A stretch of 64,000 nucleotides of DNA. It comes from Clostridium sp. JN-1 (GTDB lineage: Bacteria > Bacillota > Clostridia > Clostridiales > Clostridiaceae). The notes under the pieces were generated by a model. That model saw only the letters and a list, made by a program, of their open reading frames with translations, did not search any database and had not been told where the DNA came from. The position numbers and the translations under genes are program-made. The stretch covers positions 1,736,001 through 1,800,000 of the forward strand of contig NZ_CP033465.1 in the NCBI RefSeq assembly GCF_003718715.1, read 5' to 3'. Positions 28,968-39,700 of the stretch are shown here, in pieces. Numbering within the stretch: the first letter of the stretch is position 1; each line of letters opens with the position of its first letter.

Positions 28968-28996
28968 ATTATAGCAAATATGTTGTCAAATGTAAA
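28968..28996 (-). promoter_or_regulatory. Promoter of rpsO-pnp
   Basis: TTTACA (28991-28996), 17-base spacer, TATAAT (28968-28973) with an extended TGC, placed directly against the ribF stop codon. Confidence 0.7.
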
Positions 28997-29935
28997 TTAA
29001 ATTTTAAAATTAATTTGTAATTTTTGTTTACTTGCATACATCTTGTCTTTTTTTAATTGATCTGCTAATTCATCTAGTGAATCAAATTTTTTCTCATCTC
29101 TTATTCTATCTATGAAAAATATACTTACATATTGATTATATATATTTTCATGAAAGTTCAATATATTAGTTTCCACGCTCAATCTATTATCTTCTACAGT
29201 AGGATTATATCCAACGTTTGTTATTCCTTTATATGGTTTGTTTTTATAATATACTATGGTATAGTAAACCCCTCCTCTTGGAAGGATAAATCTCTTATCA
29301 TAATTTAAATTTACAGTTGGAAATCCCAATTTTCTTCCAAGCTGTTTTCCTCTTATAATATTTCCTCCAACCATAAAGGGCCTTGTAAGCATTTTTCGAG
29401 CCTTTTTCATATTTCCTTCTTCAGATATAACATTTCTTATTGTAGAACTACTTACAACTTGACCTTTTAATTTTACTGGATCAACTATTTGAAGTAAATA
29501 ATTATATTTTCTACTCATTTTCTTTAGAAGCGATAAATCGCCTAAATTTTTATACCCAAATCTATAATTGAATCCAACTACAATACCTTTAACATTATAA
29601 TGTTCTACAAGGTTTACTATAAATTCTTCTGGAGTTATTTTCATAAAATCTTTATCAAAACTTGCCATATTGACTATATCAAGTCCAGCAGATTGTAATA
29701 TCCTTATTTTACTTGGGTTATCCATAATAATTCTAGGGGCTAATTCTTTATTTATAACCATACGCGGATGATTTTTAAAGGTAAATACCATACTTTTAGC
29801 ATTATTTTTTTTAGCAAGCTTTATAGTTTTATCTATTAACTTCATATGTCCCATATGTAATCCATCAAAGCTTCCCAAGGCAACATATGTATTATTTTTT
29901 AAATACTTTTTAAAATTATCTTCTATTAAAATCAT
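28997..29935 (-). CDS. ribF: Bifunctional riboflavin kinase / FAD synthetase
   Basis: Converts riboflavin to FMN and FMN to FAD. 312 residues: an N-terminal nucleotidyltransferase domain (ALGSFDGLHMGHMKLI near 18-33, SSSTIRNVI near 155) and a C-terminal riboflavin kinase domain (GRKLGFPTVNL near 200, plus GGVYYTIVYY). Length and order are normal. It follows truB by eight bases. Confidence 0.95.
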   Translation of the reverse strand: MILIEDNFKKYLKNNTYVALGSFDGLHMGHMKLIDKTIKLAKKNNAKSMVFTFKNHPRMVINKELAPRIIMDNPSKIRILQSAGLDIVNMASFDKDFMKITPEEFIVNLVEHYNVKGIVVGFNYRFGYKNLGDLSLLKKMSRKYNYLLQIVDPVKLKGQVVSSSTIRNVISEEGNMKKARKMLTRPFMVGGNIIRGKQLGRKLGFPTVNLNYDKRFILPRGGVYYTIVYYKNKPYKGITNVGYNPTVEDNRLSVETNILNFHENIYNQYVSIFFIDRIRDEKKFDSLDELADQLKKDKMYASKQKLQINFKI

Positions 29936-29942
29936 ATCAACA

Positions 29943-30818
29943 TTACCTCTGCAATAACAACTTTGTCATTTTAAATCCAGAATCCCTTCTCATTCCTATA
30001 CCTATAAATTTATCTTTTCCTATATAAACTCTATATAATTTATTCTTTTGTATATCCCCAATGACAAATAAATTATTCATCTCTACTCCATTGATGAGTA
30101 ATTTTTCATATTTAGAATCTATATGAATCTCTGGATAATCCATTAAAACTCTGTCCATAGGTATTAAATAATTAGATATATTTTCTTTTGTGAGATCATC
30201 TAGCTTTATAGAATCCTCTATTCTAAAGTTTCCAGTTTCAATCCTTTTAAGATTCCACATAGAACCTCCACACTTTAGTTTTTCTCCGATGTCATAGCAT
30301 AAGCTTCTTATATAAGTACCCTTAGAACACTTTACCATAAAAGTTATTTTTGGAATACTAACATCTATTATATCAATGTTATAAATATTTACATCCCTTG
30401 GCTTTCTCTCTATCTCTATACCCTGTCTTGCTAATGAATAAAGCCTTTTTCCATTTACCTTCAAAGCAGAATACATAGGTGGAATCTGCTTTATACTGCC
30501 TTCAAAACTCTTTATTGCGTAAGCAGCTTCATTTTCTGACAAGTAAACTTCACAGTTTTTAACTACAGTTCCTTCTCTATCGTAAGTATCAGTAACCATA
30601 CCAAGCATAAGCTCAACTTTATATATCTTATAATCACTCATTATGTAATCAACTAACTTTGTTGCAGCTCCTATACATATTGGAAGAACTCCAGATGCTT
30701 CTGGGTCTAAAGTTCCTGTATGTCCTACCTTCTTAGTATCTGATATCTTTTTAACCTTTCTCACAACATCAAAAGAGCTCATTCCAACTGGTTTATTTAT
30801 ATTCAATATTCCATCCAT
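29943..30818 (-). CDS. truB: tRNA pseudouridine-55 synthase
   Basis: Forms pseudouridine 55 in the T loop of tRNAs. 291 residues with the TruB signature GHTGTLDPEASGVLPIC (catalytic Asp near 38), YSALKVNGKRLYSLAR and SKGTYIRSLCYDIG. C-terminal extension of the bacterial type. Part of the rbfA-nrnA-truB-ribF run. Confidence 0.97.
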   Translation of the reverse strand: MDGILNINKPVGMSSFDVVRKVKKISDTKKVGHTGTLDPEASGVLPICIGAATKLVDYIMSDYKIYKVELMLGMVTDTYDREGTVVKNCEVYLSENEAAYAIKSFEGSIKQIPPMYSALKVNGKRLYSLARQGIEIERKPRDVNIYNIDIIDVSIPKITFMVKCSKGTYIRSLCYDIGEKLKCGGSMWNLKRIETGNFRIEDSIKLDDLTKENISNYLIPMDRVLMDYPEIHIDSKYEKLLINGVEMNNLFVIGDIQKNKLYRVYIGKDKFIGIGMRRDSGFKMTKLLLQR

Positions 30819-30834
30819 ATATATATCACTCTTT

Positions 30835-31797
30835 TTAATTAATTTCTTTTTCTACAGCTTCAACTATAATTTTTTCAGCTTCATATACACTTTTTCCATC
30901 CATTGAACAACCTGCAGCCCTAATATGTCCGCCGCCGCCAAAAGCTTCAGCAATCTTCCTAACATCTACCTTGGATTTAGATCTCAAACTAATTTTTGAA
31001 CCTTTATCTGTTTCTTTTATAAGTATTCCAACCTCAACAGTTCCAACTTGCATTGCAAAGGTTATAATATCAGAAGTGTTAGTTTCTTCCTCTATTCCTA
31101 AGCTTGAAAGCATATCCTTGTTTAAGGTCATTAAACATATTTTTTCTCTTATTAATTTCATATTGTCAATTACTTTTCCATACAGCTTTATTCTCTCAAA
31201 TTTCTTATTATCAAAAATAGTTCTATGAATTTCGCTAAAATCAATACCTGTATTAACTAAATCACCTGCTATGGTATGTGTAACACTTGTAGTTGAAGAA
31301 TATCTAAATGATCCAGTATCAGTGATTATTGAAGTATACAAACATGCAGCTATATCTTTGTCAATATCTATTCCCATTATCCTTACCATTTGATAAACAA
31401 TTTCGCTCACAGCAGCTGCATTAGTATCAACATAATTTAAATCTGCATATAAATCATTTGACATATGGTGGTCTATGTTTATTAAAGTGTATTTTCTATT
31501 GTTCAAATCTAATTCTGCATTAATTCTCTCAGTATTTCCACAATCAAGTACTATGACACAATCTGTATTTAACCTTACGTTTACAGTTTCACCATCTATT
31601 TCATGGGAACAAGGTAAAAATTTAAAATCCTCTGGAAGGCTTTCTTTGGATATTATATATACATCTTTTCCTTTTTTTCTAAGTGCTTGCATTAAAGCTA
31701 AAGATGAACCCAAAGAGTCGCCATCTGGAGATACATGGAAAGTAATTGCAATAGTATTACTTTCTTCTATCTTTTCTAGTACTTCATTCATTATCAT
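30835..31797 (-). CDS. nrnA: Bifunctional oligoribonuclease / pAp phosphatase NrnA
   Basis: DHH/DHHA1 phosphoesterase that degrades nanoRNAs and 3'-phosphoadenosine 5'-phosphate. 320 residues: FHVSPDGDSLGSS near 20, VLDCGNTER near 84, DHHMSND near 108, and the C-terminal GGGGHIRAAG near 290. Overlaps the end of rbfA by 14 bases, so translation is probably coupled. Confidence 0.93.
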   Translation of the reverse strand: MIMNEVLEKIEESNTIAITFHVSPDGDSLGSSLALMQALRKKGKDVYIISKESLPEDFKFLPCSHEIDGETVNVRLNTDCVIVLDCGNTERINAELDLNNRKYTLINIDHHMSNDLYADLNYVDTNAAAVSEIVYQMVRIMGIDIDKDIAACLYTSIITDTGSFRYSSTTSVTHTIAGDLVNTGIDFSEIHRTIFDNKKFERIKLYGKVIDNMKLIREKICLMTLNKDMLSSLGIEEETNTSDIITFAMQVGTVEVGILIKETDKGSKISLRSKSKVDVRKIAEAFGGGGHIRAAGCSMDGKSVYEAEKIIVEAVEKEIN

Positions 31798-32149
31798 TTT
31801 GCTGTTTTCCCTTTATTTCTTGGAGAATCTTATCTATATGCATACCTTGTTCTATACTATCATCTAGTTCCATGATTATCTCAGGAGTATACCTTAAATT
31901 AATTTTTTTTCCCACTTCTCTTCTTATAAATCCTGAAGAATTTTTCAATGCTTCAAAAGTACTTGACTTAGATTCCTCGCTTCCAAAAATACTTACATAT
32001 ACCTTGGCATATCTTAAATCTTTAGTTACATCAACTTTTGTAACGCTTACCATTGCAGTTATTCTAGGGTCTTTTACATTATGTTGAATTATATTACTTA
32101 TTTCTTTTTTCATTTCTTCGTTTATTCTTCCACTTCTATACTTAGCCAT
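31784..32149 (-). CDS. rbfA: Ribosome-binding factor A
   Basis: Late 30S maturation and cold-adaptation factor with a KH-like fold. 121 residues from the ATG at 32149, which follows GAGGTG by six bases; a frame 12 codons longer lacks a site. Conserved SGRINEEMKKEISNII at the N-terminus and the LRYTPEI segment near the end. Confidence 0.94.
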   Translation of the reverse strand: MAKYRSGRINEEMKKEISNIIQHNVKDPRITAMVSVTKVDVTKDLRYAKVYVSIFGSEESKSSTFEALKNSSGFIRREVGKKINLRYTPEIIMELDDSIEQGMHIDKILQEIKGKQQNDNE

Positions 32150-32206
32150 ATAATTCACCTCATTTTCTACTGATTTCATAGTCAATTAAATTTATTTTTA
32201 TAGAAA

Positions 32207-34300
32207 TTACAGCTGTTTCTTTATCTCTTCCATTTTATATGCCTCTATTACGTCTCCTTCTTTTATGTCATTAAACTTTTCAATGGAAAGTCCGCATTCG
32301 TATCCAGAAGCAACTTCTTTTGCATCATCTTTAAATCTCTTTAAAGATGCAAGCTCAGATTCAAATATTACTATACCATCTCTTATAACTCTAACACTGC
32401 TATTTCTAACCATCTTACCATCTGTTACATAACAGCCAGCAATAGTACCAACATTTGAAATCTTATATGTTTGCCTAATTTCAGCTTTTCCAATAACTAC
32501 TTCTTTATAATCTGGTTCAAGCATACCTTCCATAGCTGCCTTTATATCATCTATTGCATTATATATTACCCTATAAGTTTTTATATCAACAGATTCTTTT
32601 TCAGCAGCAATTGTTGCATTTGTATCTGGTCTTACGTTAAATGCTATTATTATTGCATTAGATGCAGAAGCTAAAGTTACATCTGTTCCAGTTACAGCTC
32701 CTACAGCTCCATGTATAACCCTTACTTTTATTTCATCATTAGATAATTTCTCTAAAGATTGTTTTAAAGCTTCTATAGATCCATGTACATCTGCTTTAAT
32801 TATAACATTTAGTTCTTTTACTTTACCTTCTTTTATCTGGCTATATAAATTTTCCAATGATACTTTATGAGTTGACTGTAAGTACTGCACTCTAAGTTTC
32901 TGTTTTCTCTTATCAGCCATTTCCCTTGCTGTTTTTTCATCTTTTACTTGATGGAATCTATCTCCTGAAGCTGGCACCTCTGAAAGTCCCAATATTTCTA
33001 CTGGTATAGAAGGTCCTGCTGATTTTATTTTCTTTCCCTTGTCATCAAACATAGCTCTTATTCTTCCATATGTTGAACCAACTATTATTGAATCACCAAC
33101 ATGAAGTGTTCCATTTTGAACTAATAGAGTAGCTACAGCTCCTCTTCCCTTATCAAGTTTAGCTTCTATAACTGTTCCCTTTGCATTTCTATTAGGGTTT
33201 GCTTTTAATTCCTGCATTTCAGCAGTTAAAATAACCATTTCTAAAAGTGTATCTATTCCCTCTTTTGTATGTGCAGATACTGGAACACATATTACATCTC
33301 CGCCCCAATCTTCAGGTACAAGTCCATAATCAGTTAATTCTTGTTTAACTTTATCAGGATTTGCACCAGGTCTATCAATTTTATTTATAGCAACTACTAT
33401 AGGAACATTTGCGGCTTTACAATGGTTTATCGCTTCTACAGTTTGCGGCATTATACCATCATCTGCTGCTACAACTAATATAACTATATCTGTAATTTGT
33501 GCACCTCTAGCTCTCATAGCTGTAAATGCTTCATGTCCTGGAGTATCTAAGAAGGTAATCTTTTGTCCATTTATATTTACAGTATACGCTCCTATATGTT
33601 GTGTAATTCCGCCAGCTTCCATACTTGTAACTTTAGATTTTCTAATAGCATCAAGTAAAGAAGTCTTTCCATGGTCAACGTGTCCCATAACTGTAATAAC
33701 TGGAGGTCTGCCTTCTAAATTATCATCTTCTTCTTCGTCTTCTTCCTGTTCTACAGCTTCTTTATCAATATCTAATTCTTTCTTAACAACTATAGTATCA
33801 AATTTTTCTCCTAATTTTTCAGCAGTAGGAAAATCTATTTCGTCATTTATAGCTGCCATTACACCCATAAAAATAAGTTGTTTTATTACTTCTGTATAAG
33901 GCTTTCCTATTTTTTCTGCAAATTCCTTTACGGTTATGGTACTTTCTTCTAACTCCATAATATTATCTTTCTCCGAATCATTTGACTTTGAATTACTTGC
34001 ACTTTCATCTTTCTTTTCCTTGTTGTTTTTATTCTTAACCTTGGTCGTTTTTAAAGATTTTTTCAAATTTTCCTCTTCCAAGTCGTCATATTTTTCTACT
34101 ATGCTTTCTTTATCATCTATATTTTCTTCACCGTCTTTTTTTTCTGCAAATAACTCCTTAATTAATTGAGCATCTTCCTCTTCTATAGCACTCATATGAT
34201 TCTTTACTTTGACATTAAATTCTTCATGTAAGATTTTTATCAAACTCTTACTTGATATATTCAATTCTTTAGCTAATTCATAAACTCTTACTTTTGTCAA
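32207..34300 (-). CDS. infB: Translation initiation factor IF-2
   Basis: GTPase that positions initiator tRNA. 697 residues if started at TTG 34300: an N-terminal IF2N domain ([13 protein letters not shown]), a charged linker, a second IF2N, then the GTPase with GHVDHGKTS near 205, DTPGHEAF and NKIDRP, followed by domains II-IV. I prefer TTG over the ATG at 34333 because GGGGGTGAT sits just before it and IF-2 proteins typically begin at this point. The ATG has no site and overlaps ylxQ. Confidence 0.95.
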   Translation of the reverse strand: MTKVRVYELAKELNISSKSLIKILHEEFNVKVKNHMSAIEEEDAQLIKELFAEKKDGEENIDDKESIVEKYDDLEEENLKKSLKTTKVKNKNNKEKKDESASNSKSNDSEKDNIMELEESTITVKEFAEKIGKPYTEVIKQLIFMGVMAAINDEIDFPTAEKLGEKFDTIVVKKELDIDKEAVEQEEDEEEDDNLEGRPPVITVMGHVDHGKTSLLDAIRKSKVTSMEAGGITQHIGAYTVNINGQKITFLDTPGHEAFTAMRARGAQITDIVILVVAADDGIMPQTVEAINHCKAANVPIVVAINKIDRPGANPDKVKQELTDYGLVPEDWGGDVICVPVSAHTKEGIDTLLEMVILTAEMQELKANPNRNAKGTVIEAKLDKGRGAVATLLVQNGTLHVGDSIIVGSTYGRIRAMFDDKGKKIKSAGPSIPVEILGLSEVPASGDRFHQVKDEKTAREMADKRKQKLRVQYLQSTHKVSLENLYSQIKEGKVKELNVIIKADVHGSIEALKQSLEKLSNDEIKVRVIHGAVGAVTGTDVTLASASNAIIIAFNVRPDTNATIAAEKESVDIKTYRVIYNAIDDIKAAMEGMLEPDYKEVVIGKAEIRQTYKISNVGTIAGCYVTDGKMVRNSSVRVIRDGIVIFESELASLKRFKDDAKEVASGYECGLSIEKFNDIKEGDVIEAYKMEEIKKQL

Positions 34301-34323
34301 ATAGATCACCCCCGAAACTAAAT

Positions 34324-34623
34324 TTATTTCCATATGTTAATTAGTTTTTTACTTATGTTCTCATCTGATATGCCTAATACCTTTATGACACTTGCACCTA
34401 TTGATTTGCTCAATTTATCTTCGTCAATATTCTCAATTATAGGTACGTTAAACTTTTCAGCATAATTTTTAAACTTATCAAGCGTATTTTTACTTACACT
34501 TGAAGACAATAATATTAAAAATACCCTGCCGCGTTTTATTCCATCTTCACATTTATTATAACCTTCTAAAGTTTTTCCTGCACGTTTTGCCAGTCCTAAA
34601 AATTGAAAAAAGTTATTTTTCAT
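34324..34623 (-). CDS. ylxQ: L7Ae-family RNA-binding protein YlxQ
   Basis: Small (99 residues) ribosomal L7Ae/L30e/Gadd45-fold protein that binds kink-turn RNA; the cellular role is not settled. [20 protein letters not shown] at the start is diagnostic. Overlaps ylxR by 11 bases in the nusA-infB operon, where it is nearly always found in Firmicutes. Confidence 0.9.
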   Translation of the reverse strand: MKNNFFQFLGLAKRAGKTLEGYNKCEDGIKRGRVFLILLSSSVSKNTLDKFKNYAEKFNVPIIENIDEDKLSKSIGASVIKVLGISDENISKKLINIWK

Positions 34624-34894
34624 TTTCTATTTCTTCCTTAAGTTTACTATATATTTCTTCATCTATAGTAATTTCTAAATTTTTTTCTAGTCTCTTGCTT
34701 TTAAATGCTTTCTCCAAACAGTCGATGTTTTTACAAACATAAGCTCCTCTTCCATTTTTTTTGCCAGTTAAGTCTATAAAAACTTCGTCTTCTTTGTTTT
34801 TTACAACCCTTATAAGCTCTTTCTTGGGTTTCATCTCCATGCATCCAGTACACATTCTCTTAGGTATCTTTTTTACCTTCATAGTTTTCACCAC
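34613..34894 (-). CDS. rnpM: YlxR / RNase P modulator RnpM
   Basis: 93-residue nucleic-acid-binding protein (DUF448). RMCTGCMEMKPKKELIR and GRGAYVCKN are the family signatures. Work on Bacillus YlxR identified it as RnpM, binding the RNase P RNA. Lies between nusA and ylxQ. Confidence 0.9.
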   Translation of the reverse strand: MVKTMKVKKIPKRMCTGCMEMKPKKELIRVVKNKEDEVFIDLTGKKNGRGAYVCKNIDCLEKAFKSKRLEKNLEITIDEEIYSKLKEEIENEK

Positions 34895-34912
34895 CTAATC
34901 TTCAAAATAAGT

Positions 34913-36052
34913 TTATTCCAAAACATCGCTGGTGTCTTCAGTATCTTTAATGTCTTCAGTACCTTTAATTTCCTCAGTATCTTTAATTTCTTCAGTGTCC
35001 TTAGTCTTTTCAACTTGTGATTTACTTTTGATATCAATTTTCCATCCTGTAAGTCTAGCAGCTAATCTAACATTTTGACCTTCTTTACCAATAGCTAATG
35101 AAAGCTGGTTGTCATCTACCACAATTTGTGCAAACTTGTTTTCTTCGTTCAAAGTTACATCTAAAACTTTAGCTGGGCTTAGAGAGTTAGCTATATATTC
35201 TTCTGGAAGTTTACTCCACTTTATGATATCAATTTTTTCATTTTTTAATTCATTAACTATGTTTTGAACCCTTATTCCTTTAGGTCCAACGCAAGCACCC
35301 ATAGGATCAACATTTTCATCATTTGAACTAACTGCTATCTTAGTTCTTGAACCTGCTTCTCTAGATATTGCCTTAATTTCAACAGTACCATCAAATATTT
35401 CAGGAACTTCAAGTTCAAATAATCTCTTTATAAGACCAGGATGTGTTCTAGATATGACGATTTGTGCTCCTTTTGTAGTATTTTTAACTTCCACAATATA
35501 AAGCTTAAGTTTATCATTAAAATTATACTTTTCTCCAGGCATCTGCTCATTAGGACCAAGTACTGCTTCTGTTTTTCCTAAGTCAACAAGTACATTATTT
35601 TTGTCTTTTCTAATAACAGTACCAGTTATTATATCATCTTCTTTTTCAATGAAATCATTATATATGATTCTTCTCTCTTCTTCTTTTATCCTTTGAACAA
35701 CAACTTGTTTTGCAGCTTGTGCAGCTACTCTTCCAAACTTCTTAGGAGTTACTTCTATACTAACTATATCATCAATATTATAACTTGTATCTATATTTTT
35801 AGCTTCTTCAACAGATATTTCATCTATTTCATCCATTACCTCTTCAACAACTCTTTTTTGAGAGTAAACATGAATTTCTCCATTTTCTCTATTCATTGTA
35901 ACTTTAACATTTTGGTTACCTGATCCATGATTAGCATAATTTTTCTTGTAAGCTGCAACTAATGCATCTTCTATAGTTACAAACAATAAGTCTTCACTTA
36001 TTCCCTTTTCTTTAACTATCTCTCGTAAAGCTTCAATAAATTCCTGATTCAT
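34913..36052 (-). CDS. nusA: Transcription elongation/termination factor NusA
   Basis: Modulates RNA polymerase pausing and termination. 379 residues: N-terminal polymerase-binding domain (1-125), S1 domain (ITGTVIRKDKNNVLVDLG near 140), then KH1 and KH2 (GACVGPKGIRVQNIVNEL near 240; IGKEGQNVRLAARLTGW near 315). After KH2 there is an unusual tail made of a repeated six-residue unit (KDTEEI type), encoded by four 18-base tandem copies. Confidence 0.96.
   Translation of the reverse strand: MNQEFIEALREIVKEKGISEDLLFVTIEDALVAAYKKNYANHGSGNQNVKVTMNRENGEIHVYSQKRVVEEVMDEIDEISVEEAKNIDTSYNIDDIVSIEVTPKKFGRVAAQAAKQVVVQRIKEEERRIIYNDFIEKEDDIITGTVIRKDKNNVLVDLGKTEAVLGPNEQMPGEKYNFNDKLKLYIVEVKNTTKGAQIVISRTHPGLIKRLFELEVPEIFDGTVEIKAISREAGSRTKIAVSSNDENVDPMGACVGPKGIRVQNIVNELKNEKIDIIKWSKLPEEYIANSLSPAKVLDVTLNEENKFAQIVVDDNQLSLAIGKEGQNVRLAARLTGWKIDIKSKSQVEKTKDTEEIKDTEEIKGTEDIKDTEDTSDVLE
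34934..35005. repeat. Tandem 18-base repeat in the nusA tail
   Basis: Four adjacent, imperfect 18-base units (starting 34934, 34952, 34970, 34988), in frame, giving an acidic/basic hexapeptide repeat at the NusA C-terminus. Confidence 0.9.
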
Positions 36053-36070
36053 TTTTCTAAATACCCTCCC

Positions 36071-36535
36071 TTAAAATTCCGCTCTTAAGTTTATATTTGA
36101 AACTTTATTTCTAGGAATGGAAATATTACTTCCAGCACAATCTATTACGATAGTTTCTTTATCAAATTCAATCAACTTTCCGTCATACTGTTTTTTTCCA
36201 TTAAGTGCAGAATATAATCTAACTGCAATCTCTGATCCAGTATATTTTTTTAAATGTTCCTCCGTAAAAAGTGTTCTTTCTATTCCTGGAGATGATACTT
36301 CAAGATAATAACTATCTTTTATAGGGTCTTTTAAATCCAACATATCACTAACAGCTCTACTTACTTTTTCGCAGTCATCTAAAGATATATTTCCATTTTC
36401 TTTATCTATATATACTCTCAAGTAATTGTCTTTTCCTTCTTTTACAAACTCTAGATGATATAACTCATATCCAAGTTCAGTTGCTATAGGTGCTATAAAA
36501 TCTATAAGTTTATCTTTCAAAGTATCTTTACTCAT
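36071..36535 (-). CDS. rimP: Ribosome maturation factor RimP
   Basis: 30S assembly factor, first gene of the rimP-nusA-infB operon. 154 residues, two-domain alpha/beta plus SH3-like fold; IDKENGNISLDDCEKVSRAV near 43 and YLEVSSPGIERTL near 78 are characteristic. 18 bases upstream of nusA. Confidence 0.95.
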   Translation of the reverse strand: MSKDTLKDKLIDFIAPIATELGYELYHLEFVKEGKDNYLRVYIDKENGNISLDDCEKVSRAVSDMLDLKDPIKDSYYLEVSSPGIERTLFTEEHLKKYTGSEIAVRLYSALNGKKQYDGKLIEFDKETIVIDCAGSNISIPRNKVSNINLRAEF

Positions 36536-36615
36536 AATCTATCCCTCCCTATTTTGCATACCTTATAATCTTAAATAAGGCGTAATTTAAAATATTATCT
36601 AATTTATGCTAATTT

Positions 36616-36641
36616 AAAAACGCAACTGACGCTGCGTTTTT
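36616..36641 (-). terminator. Inverted repeat between polC and rimP
   Basis: Nine-base-pair stem AAAAACGCA/TGCGTTTTT with an eight-base loop in the 223-base spacer. Downstream of polC on the minus strand; probably a second terminator or insulator. Confidence 0.6.
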
Positions 36642-36653
36642 AACAAATAGAAA

Positions 36654-36673
36654 GAGCGGGCTATAACCCACTC
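36654..36673 (-). terminator. Terminator of polC
   Basis: Seven-pair stem (GAGTGGG/CCCGCTC with one G-U) after the polC stop, followed by TTTCTATTT on the minus strand. Confidence 0.7.
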
Positions 36674-36758
36674 TACATAATCCTAATAAAACTATCTAGA
36701 TTTGTTAAGACTATTTTAGCACACTAGATAATTTATTTCAAGGAAAACTTATATAGAA

Positions 36759-39700
36759 CTAATTAAACATAGATAATTGGTTAGTTTCAGGCAGTCCATT
36801 AAGACATCCATGTTTATCTAAAGTTTCTATAACAGACTTTGAAGCTTTAGATCTCATTCTCAAATCTTCCTTTGAAATAAACTTTCCATCCTTTCTACTT
36901 TCCACAATACCTTTAGCAGCATTTTCTCCAACACCTTGAAGTGCAGTTATTGGAATTCTTATTCCACCTTTTTCTATTAAAAACTTTGATACGTCTGATT
37001 TATATAAATCAATATTTAAAAACTTCAATCCTCTTTTATACATTTCATAACATAATTCCAATATAGTTATAAGTCCCTTGTCCTTTTGAGATATTTCATT
37101 TCCCATATCATATAACTCGTTTAGTTTCTTTCGTATAAACTCTTCTCCTTTTAAAACCACATCTACATCAAATTCATCTGCTCTTACTGTAAAATACGTT
37201 GCATAATAGGCCGCAGGATAATATACCTTAAAATATGCTATTCTAACTGCCATCATTACATAAGCTACCGCATGTCCTTTAGGAAACATATATTTAATCT
37301 TTTTACATGATTCAATATACCAGTCTGGTACATTATATTTTCTCATTATTGACTCATGTTCTTCTGAAAGTCCTTTACCTTTCCTTACCTTCTCCATTAT
37401 GCTAAAAGATGTCTTCGGAGGCAGTCCCATATGGATTAAATACATCATTATATCATCTCTACATGCTATACAATCCTTTAATGTGGTATATCCTTCTTTT
37501 ATATAGTACTGTGCATTATTGATCCATACATCTGTACCATGTGATAATCCTGATATTCTAACTAAATCTGCAAAAGTTTTTGGCTGCGTATCAACAAGCA
37601 TTTGACGTACAAACTTAGTTCCAAATTCCGGCAGCCCATATGTACCAACAGGACATCCTAATTCTTCTTCAGTTATCCCAAGTGCTTCAGGTGATGTAAA
37701 TAAGCTCATAACTTTATGATCTCCAAGTGGTATCGTCTTAGGATCAAGTCCTGTAAGATCCTGAAGCATCCTAAGAACTGTAGGGTCATCATGACCTAGT
37801 ATATCTAGTTTCAGCAGTCTTCCACTTATGGAATGATAATCAAAATGAGTTGTTATTATATCTGTTTTATTATCATCTGCTGGATGCTGTATTGGGGTAA
37901 AATTGAATATTTCATTGTCCCTTGGAACAACCATAACTCCACCAGGATGCTGACCTGTAGTCCTCTTTATTCCAGTACACCCCATAGACAATCTTTCTAT
38001 TTCAGCTTGAGATACTTTCATATTTTTTTCCTGCAAATATTTTTTAACAAATCCATATGCAGTTTTTTCTGCTATAGTTCCTATTGTCCCAGCTCTAAAA
38101 ACATGACCTTCTCCAAAGAGTTCTTCTGTGTACTTGTGAACTACTGGCTGATATTCTCCTGAAAAATTTAAGTCTATATCGGGCTCTTTATCACCAGCAA
38201 AGCCAAGGAAAGTTTCAAAAGGTATATCATGACCATTTTTTCCTAAATTTGTTCCGCACTTTGGACAAACTTTGTCAGGTAAATCTGCACCCGAGTCAAC
38301 TGAACCATCTGTTATAAACTCGCTGTATTTACACTTTGGGCAAACATAATGTGGAGGTAATCCATTTACTTCAGTTATATTTGACATAGTAGCAACAAAT
38401 GAAGATCCAACAGAACCCCTGGAACCAACAAGATATCCATCTTTATATGATTTTGCAACTAGTTTTTCTGCTATTAGATACAAAACTGCATATCCATTAT
38501 TTATTATAGAGTTTAATTCCTTTTCAAGTCTTTCATGCACAATATCTGGAAGCTTTTCTCCATATATGCGGTGTGCTTTTTCTAATGTCATATTTTTTAT
38601 CTGCTCTTCTGCACCATCTATTTTAGGTGGAAAAGTTTCATCTGGTATTGGTTTTACACTTTCAATCATATCTGATATTTTCTGAGTGTTGTACACTACA
38701 ACTTCTTTTGCTCTTTCACATCCAAGGTACTTAAATTCCTTTAACATTTCATCAGTTGTCCTAAAGTATAAAGGAGCTTGATCATCAGCATCTGAAAATC
38801 CTTGACCTTTCATTATGATTCTTCTAAAAACTTCATCTCCAGGATCCATAAAGTGAACATCACAAGTGGCAACTACAGGCATATTATTTTTGTCAGCCAA
38901 ATCACATATTCTCTTATTTATGTCCTGCAGTTCTTTAACATCCTTGACTGTTTTATTTCTGACCATGAACATGTTATTTCCTGTAGGCTGAATTTCAAGG
39001 TAGTCATAAAATTCTATAATTTTCTTTAATTCGTCATCACTTTTTCCACTCATTATTTCCCTATACACCTGTCCAGCCTCACAAGCAGATCCAATTATAA
39101 GTCCTTCTCTATATTGCATTATAAGACTTTTAGGCATTCTTGGCCTTTTGAAGAAGTATTTTAAATTGGATATAGAAACTAACTTATATAGATTTTTAAG
39201 CCCAACTTGATTTTTAACCAATATTATTAAGTGATAAGTATGTTGTTTCTTTATATCTATATTGTCCAAAAATTGACTATTTAATTCAGCCATATTACAT
39301 ATTGACTTTTCTTTAAGCAATTTAAAACATTTAAGTAATATCTTTGCTGTAGCTTCAGCATCATCTACAGCTCTATGATGATTTTTTAATGATATACCCA
39401 AGTGTTTTGCAACTGTATTCAATTTATATCTCTTAAGTTCTGGGAATAAAAAAGTACATAGAGGTACCGTATCCATTATTGCATTTTTAAATTCTATACC
39501 TTGCTCTCTACAGCCTTTTTTAATAAAAGAAGTATCAAAGCTTGCATTATGAGCAACTAGTACATCATTACCTGCAAATTCCATAAACTTTGGCAAAACC
39601 TCTCTTATGCTGCCGCAAGAACTTACCATCTCTTGGCTTATACTTGTTAATTCAACTATATTTTGAGGTATGTCAATTTCAGGATTTACAAACTCACTAA

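Noticed and set aside
36616-36641. Rho-independent terminator of an unseen small RNA
   Set aside because: No promoter is evident upstream, and the hairpin fits as a second terminator for polC.
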